Made by a program: the position numbers and the translations under genes
Assembly: GCA_021732005.1 (NCBI GenBank)
Contig: JAKFVT010000001.1
Coordinates: 17,923 to 81,922, forward strand
Source of the DNA: Mycobacterium sp.
GTDB taxonomy: Bacteria > Actinomycetota > Actinomycetes > Mycobacteriales > Mycobacteriaceae
DNA length: 64,000 bases
Direction: 5' to 3'
In this document: positions 16,270 through 26,146 of the stretch, in pieces
How positions within the stretch are numbered: position 1 is the stretch's first letter
How the letters are laid out: each line of letters starts with the position of its first letter
The notes under the pieces: generated by a model
The model's database searches: none
Told to the model about the DNA's origin: nothing
What the model saw: only the letters and a program-made list of their open reading frames with translations

Positions 16270-18909
16270 TCAGGTGCGTGCGGCGATGGGGCCTGGGTGA
16301 CTGAACCGTGCGGCACGCCGGTGGATACGGTGTTCGCGGCCTCGGGTGCGACGTGGCGGGCCGCCGGGGTGTATCGGCTCGGCGAAGAACCACTTCTTGG
16401 TCAACTCCACCAGGATCAGGTAGGCAACGACGAACCCGACGAGCGCGGCGAAGAACTGCAGCGGCAGCGCCGTGAAGCCGAGGGGGCCAGCCAGCGGCGA
16501 GATCGTGATCAGGACGCCGACCGCGACCACGGTCAGACTGGTGATGGTCAACGGCACGCTGGCGCGGCTGCGAAAGAACGGCACCTTGCGGGTGCGGATC
16601 GCGAAGATGATCAGTGTCTGGGTGGCCAGCGATTCCACGAACCATCCGGTGCGGAACTCGGTGGCGCCAGCGTGCAGCACGCCCAACATCAGGCCGAAGG
16701 TCAGGAAGTCGAACAGCGAGCTGATCGGGCCGAAGGTCAGCATGAACCGGCGGATGAACGCGATGTTCCAGTGTGACGGAGCTTGAAGTTGGTCTTCGTC
16801 GACCCGGTCGGTGGGGATCGCTAGCTGTGAGCTGTCGTAGAGCAGATTGTTCAGCAGGATCTGGCTGGGCAGCATCGGCAGGAACGGCAACAGGGCCGAG
16901 GCGGCGGCCGCGCTGAACATGTTTCCGAAGTTGCTCGACGTACCCATCAGCACGTACTTGATGGTGTTGGCGAAAATCCGTCGGCCCTCGGCTACCCCGG
17001 TGGCCAGCACACCGAGGTCCTTTTCCAGCAGCACCACGTCCGCGGCGTCTTTGGCGACGTCGGTGGCGCTCTCCACCGAGATCCCCACATCGGCGGCATG
17101 CAGGGCAAGAGCGTCGTTGACACCGTCACCGAGGAAGCCGACCGATCGACCCGCATGCCGCGCCGAGATGATCAGCTGCGCCTTCTGCTCCGGAGAGATG
17201 CGGGCAAAGATCGTGTGATTCTGTGCGGCGGCGGTGAACTCGTCATCGCCCAGCGCCTCCAGTTGCGCGCCGGTGATGGTGCCCTTCGACGCCAAACCCA
17301 AGTCGGCGCAGACCTTTTCGGCAACCCGGGGGTTGTCGCCGGTGGCGATCTTCAGCTCGATGCCCAGGGCAGCCAGCCGGGCCAGAGACTGACGTGCGGC
17401 GGCCTTGGGTTCGTCGGCGAAGACCACGAACCCGGCCAACATCAGATCGGACTCGTCGGCGGCGGTGATCGTGGTCAGCTCGGCCGCCGGTTTGACGGCC
17501 ACCGCGACCACCCGGCGGCCGGCGTCGAACAACGCGTTCAGTGTGTCCTGTGTGTCCTGTGGAGTCATCTGGCACCGGGCCAGCACCTGCTCAGGCGCAC
17601 CCTTGAGCACCAGGACGCGTTTCCCGTTGTCGTCGACCAGCACTGAGGTGGCACGGCGGACGTGGTCGAACGGCACGCTCGCCACCCGTTGCACGCCGAC
17701 GCCCACCAGGTCCTTGGCCTTGGGGGATTCCCACAGCGCGGCGTCCAAGGCATTCGCGCTGATACCGCCCGACTCGGGGTCGACATCGGTGGCCAGCAGC
17801 CCAAGCCGCAGGACCGAGTCGCTGTGCGCACCGGTCGGACTGACCCCATCGACCAGACTGATGTGTCCCTCGGTGAGGGTGCCGGTCTTGTCGGTGATCA
17901 GGATGTCGATATCGCCGAGGTCTTCAATGCACACCAGGCGTTTCACCAGCACCTTGGCTTTGGCCAGTTTTCGCGACCCGGTCGCCAGGCTGGCGCTGAC
18001 CACCGCGGGCAGCAGTTGTGGCGTGATACCCACCGCGATCGCCAGCGAGAACAACACCGAATCGATCACCGGCTTACGTAGCAGCAGGTTGCTGACCAAG
18101 ATCAGCACCGTCAGCGCGATCGCGACCTGCAGCAGCAGATAGGAGAACTTGCGCAGGCCAACCTGAAAGTCGGTCTCGGGCTGCCGCTCACCCAGGCCGG
18201 CCGCGATGCGCCCGAACTCCGCATCTCGGCCGGTGGCATACACCACCCCGATCCCCTCGCCGGCGCTGACAATCGTGCCCATGAACGCCAAATCGGTGGA
18301 TTCGGCCAGCTCGGCATCGGCAGACACCGGTTGGGGCGACTTCTCCGAACTCATCGATTCGCCGGTCAGGATGCTTTCGTTGCATTCCAGGCCGGTGAGC
18401 TCGATCAGCCGCAGGTCCGCGGGCACCGCCTCGCCCAGCGACAGCCGGATCACGTCACCGGGAACGAGTTCGGTGACATCGATGGCGGTGAACGTCCCGT
18501 CGCGGCGGGCAAGCACGGTGTGACGCACTCCCGAGTGCAGGGCGGCGGCGGCCCGCTCGGCGCGATACTCGTTGATGAAGCCCAGGCCGATACTGGCCGC
18601 CAGGATCACGCCGATGATGATTGCTTGCAGGCTGTCCCCGAGAAAGTACGAGACGATGGCCGTCGCCGCCAACAAGATGAGGACTGCGCTGCGCAGCTGA
18701 CGCCCCAGCACCGCGAGCGCGTTGACACGATGGGTCCGAACGGCATTCGGACCATAACGCGCCCGCCGCGTGGACGCCTCAACGCTGGACAACCCCTCGG
18801 GGGAACTCTCCAGCCAGCCCAGCACCTCATCAACCGGGGCCGCCGCGACCCGCACGGCGGTCAGCCTGTCCGGCAGCGCCGGGGTCGGCGCTTTCGGCGA
18901 TATCGACAT
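16270..18909 (-). CDS. MgtA-like (P3B) magnesium-transporting ATPase
   Basis: This 879-residue inner-membrane P-type ATPase shows TGES (182-185), D340-KTGT and GDGVNDALAL. The helix 4 region VGITPQLLPAVVSASLA and the following KVLVKRLVCIEDLGDIDI match the P3B group (MgtA/MgtB), where GLTPEMLP and VVKRLNAIQNFGAMD occupy the same places. The enzyme probably imports Mg2+ at the expense of ATP. The last 40 residues are arginine- and proline-rich, beyond the usual end of the family. A second, divergent member lies at 23145. Confidence 0.88.
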   Translation of the reverse strand: MSISPKAPTPALPDRLTAVRVAAAPVDEVLGWLESSPEGLSSVEASTRRARYGPNAVRTHRVNALAVLGRQLRSAVLILLAATAIVSYFLGDSLQAIIIGVILAASIGLGFINEYRAERAAAALHSGVRHTVLARRDGTFTAIDVTELVPGDVIRLSLGEAVPADLRLIELTGLECNESILTGESMSSEKSPQPVSADAELAESTDLAFMGTIVSAGEGIGVVYATGRDAEFGRIAAGLGERQPETDFQVGLRKFSYLLLQVAIALTVLILVSNLLLRKPVIDSVLFSLAIAVGITPQLLPAVVSASLATGSRKLAKAKVLVKRLVCIEDLGDIDILITDKTGTLTEGHISLVDGVSPTGAHSDSVLRLGLLATDVDPESGGISANALDAALWESPKAKDLVGVGVQRVASVPFDHVRRATSVLVDDNGKRVLVLKGAPEQVLARCQMTPQDTQDTLNALFDAGRRVVAVAVKPAAELTTITAADESDLMLAGFVVFADEPKAAARQSLARLAALGIELKIATGDNPRVAEKVCADLGLASKGTITGAQLEALGDDEFTAAAQNHTIFARISPEQKAQLIISARHAGRSVGFLGDGVNDALALHAADVGISVESATDVAKDAADVVLLEKDLGVLATGVAEGRRIFANTIKYVLMGTSSNFGNMFSAAAASALLPFLPMLPSQILLNNLLYDSSQLAIPTDRVDEDQLQAPSHWNIAFIRRFMLTFGPISSLFDFLTFGLMLGVLHAGATEFRTGWFVESLATQTLIIFAIRTRKVPFFRSRASVPLTITSLTVVAVGVLITISPLAGPLGFTALPLQFFAALVGFVVAYLILVELTKKWFFAEPIHPGGPPRRTRGREHRIHRRAARFSHPGPIAART

Positions 18910-19235
18910 GGCAGGGCTCCCGGTGATCGGTTGATGAACTGCGCGACATCACAGCCCGAGGTGTTCTGCTCGCCGACCGAACTGTATCCCCGTTGAAAAT
19001 CCCCTGCCATCAGCATCTGTTGTTCACGCCGGTGACACCTGTGGGCAAACTGATTCTGGGCGAGCAACTCTCGATCATCCATCTAGCAACATGGCGTCGG
19101 CGCCCGTGCGAATCGTCCTCGCAGCGATGTGGCCCGGGACTCTGTTTCCTTCAGTCACTCGACGGGGAGGGACGAATGGGGCGGACTCCGGGCGGTCAGC
19201 CAGCCGCGGAGTTGGCTGATCGAACACGACCTGGT
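18910..19235. other. upstream region of the MgtA-like ATPase
   Basis: This gap holds the promoter region of the ATPase gene. A GGGACTCTGTTTCC element (19136-19149) resembles a degenerate DosR core at 10 of 14 positions. A minus-strand frame from 19082 overlaps the ATPase start but lacks coding character. Confidence 0.3.
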
Positions 19236-20600
19236 CTACCCCCCGGTTGGCCGATGGTCGTGGCTTGTCAACCGAAGTGCTGGGTGAATTCCGGCCGCGG
19301 GGTCGGCGGAGATTTCATCACTGACGCTGTCGTAGTCGTAGAGCTCCCCGTAGCGGCCCCAGTCGATGGCGACGTCGAGCTGGCGGCGAGCGTCGTCATC
19401 AGAGAATCCGCGGCGCAGCAGGTCGAGGAAGAATCCGGCGCGCAGGTTGCCATCGGCGCTGCCGGCCAGCGCTTTGCAGATGGTGCGAACCAGCGGTGCT
19501 CGGCGGCGGGCCTGGACGGCGAATATCTGTTTGCTGCTTTGGATGTCGGCGGTGGTGAACTGCGCTCCGATATCGGTGAGGGTGAGCTCGCCGTCACCGA
19601 CGGTCACCAGGTCGAGCATGGCGGCCGCGTCGACGAGTGGGAGGAGGTCGTCGATTTCGAAGTTGAGTTCGTCAGCCAGGTCGGCAAGCCCGATCCGGCC
19701 GCCGTGGGCATAAACGATCTCGACGAGGCCGGCCAGTCCGCCGACTGAGGCGTCGGGCAGCGGCCGGGAGATGGGTGTGGCCACCGTCGGTTCCGGGACG
19801 GCGTCAGGAGTTTCGCGACCCGTGAGTAGGCCGTAGAGCTGATCGACGAGCGCTTCGAACGCCGGTGTGCGGCGGTCCCTGGGCCGGGCGAGGTCGATTC
19901 GGACTTCGTCGAGGATTCGGCCGGGGTTGGCGCCCAGGACTACGACGCGGTCTGCGAGCAGCACGGCTTCTTCGATGTTGTGGGTGACGATGCAGATCGC
20001 TTTGGTGGGGAACTTTTCGGTTGACCACAGGTTCACCAGTTCGGTTCGTAGGTTTTCGGCGGTCAGCACGTCGAGGGCAGAGAACGGTTCGTCCATCAAC
20101 AGCAGGTCGGGCTCGAGGACGAGTGCCCGCGCGAACCCGACGCGTTGGCGCATGCCGCCGGAAAGTTCTTTGGGGTAGGCGGATTCGAATCCGTCCAGGC
20201 CGATCATGTCGATCGCGTCGAGGGCGCGTTCCCGTCGCTGTTGTTGCGGCACTCGGCGGGCGGCCAGTCCGAGCTCAACATTGTCCTGGACGGTCAGCCA
20301 GGGCATCAACGCGAAGGATTGGAACACCAGCGCTGTCCCCGGGTTGGCGCCGTTGAGCTCGACACCGCGGTAGCTTACGGTGCCGCTGGTGGGTGCGATC
20401 AACCCGGCGATGATCCGCAACAGGGTGGATTTGCCCGATCCGGATCGGCCGAGCAGAGCCACGATTTCACCGGCCCGCAGCTGCAGATCGATGGAATCGA
20501 GCACCCTCAGTTCATCGCCGGTGGCGCCGGGGAAGCTCTTGCTCACCGCAAGGATGTCGATGAGGACATCATCGGAAGCCGTTGGGGGCGTTGGTGTCAT
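19236..20600 (-). CDS. ABC transporter ATPase with C-terminal AAA-associated domain
   Basis: The 454-residue protein has an ABC ATPase domain of the nitrate/taurine type, with Walker A GRSGSGKST (51-59), signature LSGGM and Walker B LLLMDEPFSALD. After a linker, residues from about 290 on (LVEIVYAHGGRIGLADLADE, then GAQFTTADIQSSKQIF) form the C-terminal winged-helix domain found in a subgroup of such ATPases. I placed the start at the ATG at 20600 because GGAG lies 8 nt upstream. It is 34 bp downstream of the permease gene and surely its partner. No substrate-binding protein is encoded here. Confidence 0.85.
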   Translation of the reverse strand: MTPTPPTASDDVLIDILAVSKSFPGATGDELRVLDSIDLQLRAGEIVALLGRSGSGKSTLLRIIAGLIAPTSGTVSYRGVELNGANPGTALVFQSFALMPWLTVQDNVELGLAARRVPQQQRRERALDAIDMIGLDGFESAYPKELSGGMRQRVGFARALVLEPDLLLMDEPFSALDVLTAENLRTELVNLWSTEKFPTKAICIVTHNIEEAVLLADRVVVLGANPGRILDEVRIDLARPRDRRTPAFEALVDQLYGLLTGRETPDAVPEPTVATPISRPLPDASVGGLAGLVEIVYAHGGRIGLADLADELNFEIDDLLPLVDAAAMLDLVTVGDGELTLTDIGAQFTTADIQSSKQIFAVQARRRAPLVRTICKALAGSADGNLRAGFFLDLLRRGFSDDDARRQLDVAIDWGRYGELYDYDSVSDEISADPAAGIHPALRLTSHDHRPTGG

Positions 20601-20634
20601 GTGGGTTGCTCCTTGCTTGGTCAAGGCGGTGCGA

Positions 20635-22371
20635 TCAGAGGGAGTAGCGGCGCTGGGCGAGCGCGTAGAGGCGTCGCCAGAACAATCGGTTGAGCCCGAC
20701 GACGTAGAGGCTCATCACGAGAACGCCGATCAAGATGCGCGGCGAGTCGCCGGCGCTGGTGGCCTGCGCGATGTAGGCGCCGAGCCCGGTCGCGACGAGG
20801 GTGGTGGAGCCGTAGGTGACCACCTCGGCGACGATCGAGGCGTTCCAGGCACCGCCGGCAGCGGTGATACCCCCGGTGACATAGCTCGGGAAGATCGCCG
20901 GCAGGATCAGCCTGCGCCACCACAGTGATCGGGGCAGTTGGAGATTCGCCGCCGCTTCACGTAGATCGTTGGGAACCGAACTCGCTCCGGCGATGACGTT
21001 GAACAGGATGTACCACTGCGCTCCCAGGCTCATCAGCACGATGCCACCCCAGTTCAGGCTGATCCCGGTGGAGACCAGGACTGCCGTCGCGATGGGGAAC
21101 AGGAAGTTCGCCGGGAAGCTGGCTAATACTTGCACAACGGGTTGCGCTAGCCGAGATACCTTGGGATTCAACCCGATCCACACTCCGATCGGCACCCAGA
21201 TCACGGTAGCGCCAACCACGAGCACGACCACCCGGCCGAACGTCACCAACCCCAAGCCGAGGGCGTGGGCGACCTCTCCGAAGCCGGCAGTGGCGTTGAT
21301 ATACGCGGCGAGCCGGAACACCCCATAGCTCACAGCCACAAGAACCACTGTGGTGAAGACGGCATCACCAGCTCGGCGAGCGACGGGCGAGGTCCGCAAC
21401 GGGTATTCGGCCAATCCGAACACCGCCATAAGCCGATCCAGCGGTGCCACCAGCCACCCCAACAGCAGGCCCATGAGCGCCGGCACATGCGAGCGGCGCA
21501 GCAGGTTCAACACCAGGCTGCGCGGCGCCTCGGCGGCCTCGGAGTCTTCGACCCGGAATCGCTCCGCCCACGCCGTCAGCGGCCGCCAGAACACCACGTT
21601 GACGCCGACCACCATGATGACCATGACCCCGATGGCGATGAACACCTTGCCAAGATCCCCATCGGCGGTTGCGGTCGCCACATACGAGCCGATACCGGGC
21701 AGTGCGTAGTGATGGTTGTTGACGCTGAGCGCTTCGGAAGCCACCAGGAAAAACCAACCACCGCCGAAGCTCATCATCCCGTTCCAGACCAGCGGGATCA
21801 TGCCACTGGGCACATCGACTCGCCAAAAGCGTTGCCAGCGTGACAGTCTCAGGTTTCGCGCCGCCTCGTCCAGCTCGCGGGGCTGGCTGGTCAGGCTCTG
21901 GTAAAACGCGAACGTCATGTTCCAGGCCTGAGAGGTAAAGATCGCGAAGATCGACGCGCATTCCAGCCCGAGTTGCGACCCCGGGAACAGCGCGATGAAG
22001 CCGGTGATCGTTACCGACAGGAAGCCGAGGATAGGCACCGACTGCAGAATGTCCAGAATCGGCAGCAGCACCTTCTGCGCGCGCCGCAGTCGCGCCGCGG
22101 CAGTGGCGTACACCAAGGTGAACACCAGCGACAAACCGAGTGCGGCGAACATCCGCAACAACGAGCGGGCCGCGTAGTACGGCAACCGCGCCGGGTCGGT
22201 CGACACCCGCGACGGTGCCGATGTCTGATCGAACGGGACGTCGATTCCCGACGAGACTCGCACAATCACCCACAACAACGTCGCGGCGGCCAGGAAAACC
22301 ACGACATCCACCGCCCGGTTGGGCGGGCGGTCGAACCCAGCGCGCGAGGAATACGGGCGCAGCACAGTCAT
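20635..22371 (-). CDS. ABC transporter permease, two fused BPD-type domains
   Basis: The 578-residue protein contains two complete binding-protein-dependent permease domains in tandem. Each has an EAA loop: ELDEAARNLRLSRWQRF in the first half, DLREAAANLQLPRSLWWRR in the second. A cytoplasmic linker around residue 290 joins them. Together with the ATPase just downstream it should form a full importer with a single-chain membrane part. Relatives are labelled nitrate/sulfonate/taurine transporters, but this fused form has no assigned substrate. Its place between two Mg2+-type ATPases suggests an ion or osmotic role; that is inference. Confidence 0.85.
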   Translation of the reverse strand: MTVLRPYSSRAGFDRPPNRAVDVVVFLAAATLLWVIVRVSSGIDVPFDQTSAPSRVSTDPARLPYYAARSLLRMFAALGLSLVFTLVYATAAARLRRAQKVLLPILDILQSVPILGFLSVTITGFIALFPGSQLGLECASIFAIFTSQAWNMTFAFYQSLTSQPRELDEAARNLRLSRWQRFWRVDVPSGMIPLVWNGMMSFGGGWFFLVASEALSVNNHHYALPGIGSYVATATADGDLGKVFIAIGVMVIMVVGVNVVFWRPLTAWAERFRVEDSEAAEAPRSLVLNLLRRSHVPALMGLLLGWLVAPLDRLMAVFGLAEYPLRTSPVARRAGDAVFTTVVLVAVSYGVFRLAAYINATAGFGEVAHALGLGLVTFGRVVVLVVGATVIWVPIGVWIGLNPKVSRLAQPVVQVLASFPANFLFPIATAVLVSTGISLNWGGIVLMSLGAQWYILFNVIAGASSVPNDLREAAANLQLPRSLWWRRLILPAIFPSYVTGGITAAGGAWNASIVAEVVTYGSTTLVATGLGAYIAQATSAGDSPRILIGVLVMSLYVVGLNRLFWRRLYALAQRRYSL

Positions 22372-22732
22372 CGGGTCGCCCCCGTGCGGTCAACATGACG
22401 CACAACTCGGTCGGCGACACTGATCATCGGCGTGTCCCGGCTGCGCCGCGTACCCGTCCGTCGATCACCGTTTCCCGTCATGGTTCAACCTCCCGACTCG
22501 AAGAGGTGCGCGTCGCACGCCGGACAGGTCCTGGGGTCAATCGACGCGCATTGGCCGATTGCTCCGCCTAGACCACGATCAACGCAACGCTGACGGGGCC
22601 GACTCCGCGAGGGCAGCCCCAGTGCGTGCGTCGATACTGTCGCCTGGCATGTGCCGCTCACCTCGCTTCCACCGTTCAACCACCGCCGCAGGGGATCTGC
22701 GCCGTGACCATTAGAGTGCACGCCCCGACCGA
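22372..22732. other. leader region of the ABC transporter, no gene seen
   Basis: I find no convincing coding frame. On the minus strand the leader contains AGGTGAGCGGCAC and ACTGGGGCTGCCC, short elements that recall magnesium M-box RNAs, but the match is too weak to call a riboswitch. Confidence 0.3.
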
Positions 22733-22755
22733 AAGTCAATCAATTGCGCAAGTAA
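22733..22755. promoter_or_regulatory. putative ArsR-type operator, copy 1
   Basis: The 23-bp element contains TCAATCAATTGCGCAAGTAA and differs at one base from the element at 26099-26121. It includes the palindrome TTGCGCAA. It lies about 80 bp before the small membrane protein gene at 22833. The sensor at 26147 is the obvious candidate to bind both copies. Confidence 0.5.
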
Positions 22756-22832
22756 GGCGAATATGTCACGCTGGCTGCGATGGCGGATGACGCGGTCGAG
22801 CAAGCCTGGATCCCGCGGCGCGCAGGATCTTG

Positions 22833-23012
22833 ATGGTGGGCGTCGATGTAGTGTCGCTGGTCGGATGGCGCGACGCTGTCATATCCGCGTTCGATTGGAC
22901 GATGGCTCTGCCGTCATACGGTCCTCGGGCGGCCGTTACCGGCAGCGCGATCCTGCTGGGTCTCTTGGTCGGGCTGATCGTCGTTGCGGTCATATATTGG
23001 CGACGGCGATGA
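22833..23012 (+). CDS. small single-pass membrane protein (59 aa)
   Basis: The ATG at 22833 follows AGGA by 5 nt. The product starts MVGVDVVSLVGWRDAVISAF and ends with a hydrophobic helix (TGSAILLGLLVGLIVVAVIY) and the basic tail WRRR, giving one membrane span with the C terminus in the cytoplasm. It resembles small regulatory or accessory subunits of P-type ATPases in shape only; no family is recognised. The putative ArsR operator upstream suggests that it answers to the same metal signal as the ATPase at 23145. Confidence 0.5.
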   Translation: MVGVDVVSLVGWRDAVISAFDWTMALPSYGPRAAVTGSAILLGLLVGLIVVAVIYWRRR

Positions 23013-23144
23013 TGGCTGGCAGACGGTTCGTCGATGAGCCGAGACCGGGAATCGACATGGGATTCATCGCCTTTGGGGCAGCGCGACCGCGCTGCTGATC
23101 AACTGCCGGCTACCCTGACCCCCACGTCAGAGCGATGGCCAACA

Positions 23145-25766
23145 TCAGGGAAACACGACAGCTCTGTGCACCCATCGGCGCTTCACGATGTGCGCAGCGG
23201 CCAAATACGCGGTCAGGATGAGCGCCAGCCATCCGAAGTACACCCCCGGTAACGGCACCAACCCGATCCAGCCCGCCAGCGGCAGAAACGGTAGGCACAG
23301 GCCAGCGAGCACCACCGCGACCGCCGCACCCAGCAGCAGCGGAGATGGGGAGTTCGCCGACCGCGCGCCGCCGCGGGAGCGAAGGACCAACATCACCAAG
23401 ACCTGTGACAGCAGACCCTCCACGAACCACCCGGTCTGGAAAAGCGCCTGTCCGGCAACAGAGTTGGCGTGCAGCATCCACCACAGCACCCCGAAGGTGG
23501 CCAGGTCGAAGACCGAGCTCAGCAGCCCGAACGTCACCGCGAAACTGGTAAGGCCGGTCGACTGCCACCGCTGGGGTTTACGAAGGTATTCGCCGTCAAC
23601 CCGGTCGAAGGGCAGCGTCAACTGCATCGTGTCGTAGAGCAGGTTCTGGACCACCAACTGGACGGGCAGCATCGGCAGGAAGGGAAGCAGGACACTGGCG
23701 AGGACAACACTGGAGGCATTTCCGAAGTTCGAGGCGGTGGTGATCTTCACGTACTTCATGGTGTTGCCCAGCGTGCGGCGGCCTTCAACGACCGCATCCG
23801 CGACGACGGTGAGATCCTTGTCCAGCAGGATCAGATCCGCGGCGTGCCTGGCGACTTCAGTCGCGGTGTCCACACAGATCCCGACATCGGCGACGCGCAG
23901 CGCGGCCGAATCGTTGATGCCGTCGCCGATGAAGCCGACCGTATGCCCGGCGCTGCGCAGCGCCGTGACGATCCTGGCCTTCTGTTGCGGATCGATCCCG
24001 GCGAAGACGGTTGTTCGACGCACGACGTCTGCTAGGCGTCGATCCGAGAGGGCGTCGATGTCGGCGCCAGTGACGATGTGGCCGATCGGCAACCCGGCAG
24101 TCCGGCAGACGTACTCGGCAACCTTCGGTGCGTCGCCGGTCAACACTTTCATCGTCACACCAGCCGAGCCGAGGCGGTGCACCGCGGCGGGGACGGTGGA
24201 CTTGATCGGGTCGATGAAGCCGACGAACCCCACCAGCACCAGCCCGGTCGCGTCGGTGGCAGGCTTGTCGAAACGGCTCATCACGCCAACAGCTTTGGCG
24301 GCGACCGCCAGGACCCGAACTCCGTGCCGTTGGTAGGACTCAACCAACGCGCGGCCCTGCTCGGCGATGTCCCCGACGAGGTCCGCTACGGCCCCGTCCA
24401 GCTGCACGTGGCTGCACAGGGGCAGAACCGCATCCGGATCCCCTTTGGTGATCACCAGGTGCTCGTCGGAGCGCTCCTGGACGACCACCGTGGAGCGGCG
24501 CCGCTGGACATCGAACGGGGACTCGCTGATCTTGGTGAACCGCGCACGCAGCAGGATCTGCTCGTCGGCGTTGACCAGATCGGCGAGCGCAGCATCGAGC
24601 TGGTTGTACGGCACGGCTTGAAACGTGGCAGCCACGCACCCGTAGGTCTCGACCTGCTCATCGCGGCGCCCTTCAACGTCGACCGCATACGCATAGGCCA
24701 CCCGGTCTTCGGTCAACGTGCCGGTCTTGTCCAGGCACAGCACGTCGACAGCGCCGAGGTCGCAGATCGACTCCACCCGTTTGAGGATCACCCGACGCTT
24801 GGAAAGGTTGACTGCACCGCGCAGAAACGTCGCCGCGACGATCACCGGCAGCAGTTCGGGAGTCAGACCGACGGCCACAGACACGGCGAAGAGTCCGGCT
24901 TGGGCCCAATGCCCGGTGATCCAGCCGCTGAGAGCCAACACGATCGGGACCATCACGATCATGAACCGGATTAGTGCGGCGCCAACCGATTTGACACCCG
25001 CGTCGACGCTGCTGCGGGGGCGCGTTGAGTTCGCGGCACGGGTCGCCGCTCCTAGGTAGGTCCGTGGCCCGGTCGCCAGGACGACCGCCGTCCCCGAGCC
25101 GCCGACAACCGAAGTCCCGGCGAAGCAGATATTGCGCCCGCCGAGGGGTCCGCGCTCATCACCGACCACGGATTCGACCGCCTTGTCGACCGGTAGCGAC
25201 TCTCCCGATATCGGCGACTGATCTACCTGCAGACGCTGCACACCGATCAGCCGCAGATCGGCGTGAATTACGTCTCCCGGGGACAGCAGTACTACGTCGC
25301 CGGGGACCAGATCCTCGACCGGGACCTCCCGTTCTGTGGGCAGGTCATCAGGTCCGGGCCGGCGCCGCACAGTGGCGGTGTGGGTCGCATAATCGCGCAG
25401 CGCCCACATAGCGCGATCGGTACGGGATTGCTGCCAGCATCGCGCACCGATGCACACCGCGACCACAGTGGCCACGGTCAGACAGCCGCGAGTATCACCG
25501 GTCGCGCCGAGTGCCACGCCCAGACCGATCAACAGCAGCAGGAATGGGCTACCGAGCGCAGCGCGGAACCGATCGACCGAGGTTGGCGGCCGGTCGGCCG
25601 GCAGCCGGTTTTCGCCGATGGTCGCCAAGCGCTGCGACGCTTCCTGCTCGGTCAACCCGCGCGGCGTACTGGCCAGCGTTGTCAACACCTCAAATACCGA
25701 CCCCTTGACGATGTCGCGGCCGATCCGAAGGTGCGGCGACACGGGCGCAGCCTGTGGGTCGGTCAT
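23145..25766 (-). CDS. MgtA-like (P3B) magnesium/cation-transporting ATPase
   Basis: This 873-residue inner-membrane ATPase shows SGES at 187-190 (TGES in most relatives), D346-KTGT and GDGINDSAAL. The helix 4 region AVGLTPELLPVIVAATFLRG, followed by VILKRVESICDLGAVDVL, is very close to the MgtA signature. It probably moves Mg2+ or another divalent ion. The start is the ATG at 25766; the frame is open 18 codons further but that part is not conserved in character. It diverges from the ArsR gene, with the putative operator at 26099 between them, so a metal-regulated promoter is likely. It shares architecture with the ATPase at 16270 but is clearly diverged. Confidence 0.88.
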   Translation of the reverse strand: MTDPQAAPVSPHLRIGRDIVKGSVFEVLTTLASTPRGLTEQEASQRLATIGENRLPADRPPTSVDRFRAALGSPFLLLLIGLGVALGATGDTRGCLTVATVVAVCIGARCWQQSRTDRAMWALRDYATHTATVRRRPGPDDLPTEREVPVEDLVPGDVVLLSPGDVIHADLRLIGVQRLQVDQSPISGESLPVDKAVESVVGDERGPLGGRNICFAGTSVVGGSGTAVVLATGPRTYLGAATRAANSTRPRSSVDAGVKSVGAALIRFMIVMVPIVLALSGWITGHWAQAGLFAVSVAVGLTPELLPVIVAATFLRGAVNLSKRRVILKRVESICDLGAVDVLCLDKTGTLTEDRVAYAYAVDVEGRRDEQVETYGCVAATFQAVPYNQLDAALADLVNADEQILLRARFTKISESPFDVQRRRSTVVVQERSDEHLVITKGDPDAVLPLCSHVQLDGAVADLVGDIAEQGRALVESYQRHGVRVLAVAAKAVGVMSRFDKPATDATGLVLVGFVGFIDPIKSTVPAAVHRLGSAGVTMKVLTGDAPKVAEYVCRTAGLPIGHIVTGADIDALSDRRLADVVRRTTVFAGIDPQQKARIVTALRSAGHTVGFIGDGINDSAALRVADVGICVDTATEVARHAADLILLDKDLTVVADAVVEGRRTLGNTMKYVKITTASNFGNASSVVLASVLLPFLPMLPVQLVVQNLLYDTMQLTLPFDRVDGEYLRKPQRWQSTGLTSFAVTFGLLSSVFDLATFGVLWWMLHANSVAGQALFQTGWFVEGLLSQVLVMLVLRSRGGARSANSPSPLLLGAAVAVVLAGLCLPFLPLAGWIGLVPLPGVYFGWLALILTAYLAAAHIVKRRWVHRAVVFP

Positions 25767-26098
25767 CGGCGGTCCGCTGCGATCAGCGCCATTCGGGTGG
25801 TGCGCGACGGGCACGAACATCGATCAAGGCGCAGGACGGTCGCCCGATTCGCCGCACCACGTGGGTGACCTGGGCAGGTCACCAACCGTGCCACCGCGCG
25901 ACTCCCGTCATGATGCGAAGATACTTTGCCCACGCGCCACCGGCCGCCCGACGTTTTCACTTGCGTCGTGGCACCGGCGCACCCGCTATTGCTCCGCAAG
26001 CGTTCTCACTCCGCAGAGGTGATGCGTATCAACCCGACGGGAGGCGGGCTGGCGCTGGGAGAGCAACGCCGTGCCCATTACAAGCTGCCCGCTTAGGA
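25767..26098. other. divergent promoter region between ATPase and ArsR genes
   Basis: No gene is seen. The part nearest 26100 leads into the putative operator and should contain promoters for both directions. Confidence 0.4.
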
Positions 26099-26121
26099 AA
26101 GTCAATCAGTTGCGCAAGTAA
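26099..26121. promoter_or_regulatory. putative ArsR-type operator, copy 2
   Basis: This site contains TCAATCAGTTGCGCAAGTAA, identical to the copy at 22733-22755 except for one base. It lies 26 bp before the ArsR start at 26147 and in the divergent region shared with the ATPase gene. That is the usual position of an autoregulatory operator. Confidence 0.55.
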
Positions 26122-26146
26122 AGTCAGTGTGGCAGGTTGGCGGTCA

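Noticed and set aside
18861..19082. Leader peptide overlapping the start of the MgtA-like ATPase
   Set aside because: The 73-codon frame has no ribosome site and lacks the proline run of known Mg2+ leader peptides; its end only reads through the ATPase gene in another frame.
22372..22732. Possible magnesium M-box riboswitch before the ABC permease
   Set aside because: AGGTGAG and GCTGCC elements are present on the minus strand, but I could not build the conserved helices and the spacing looks wrong.
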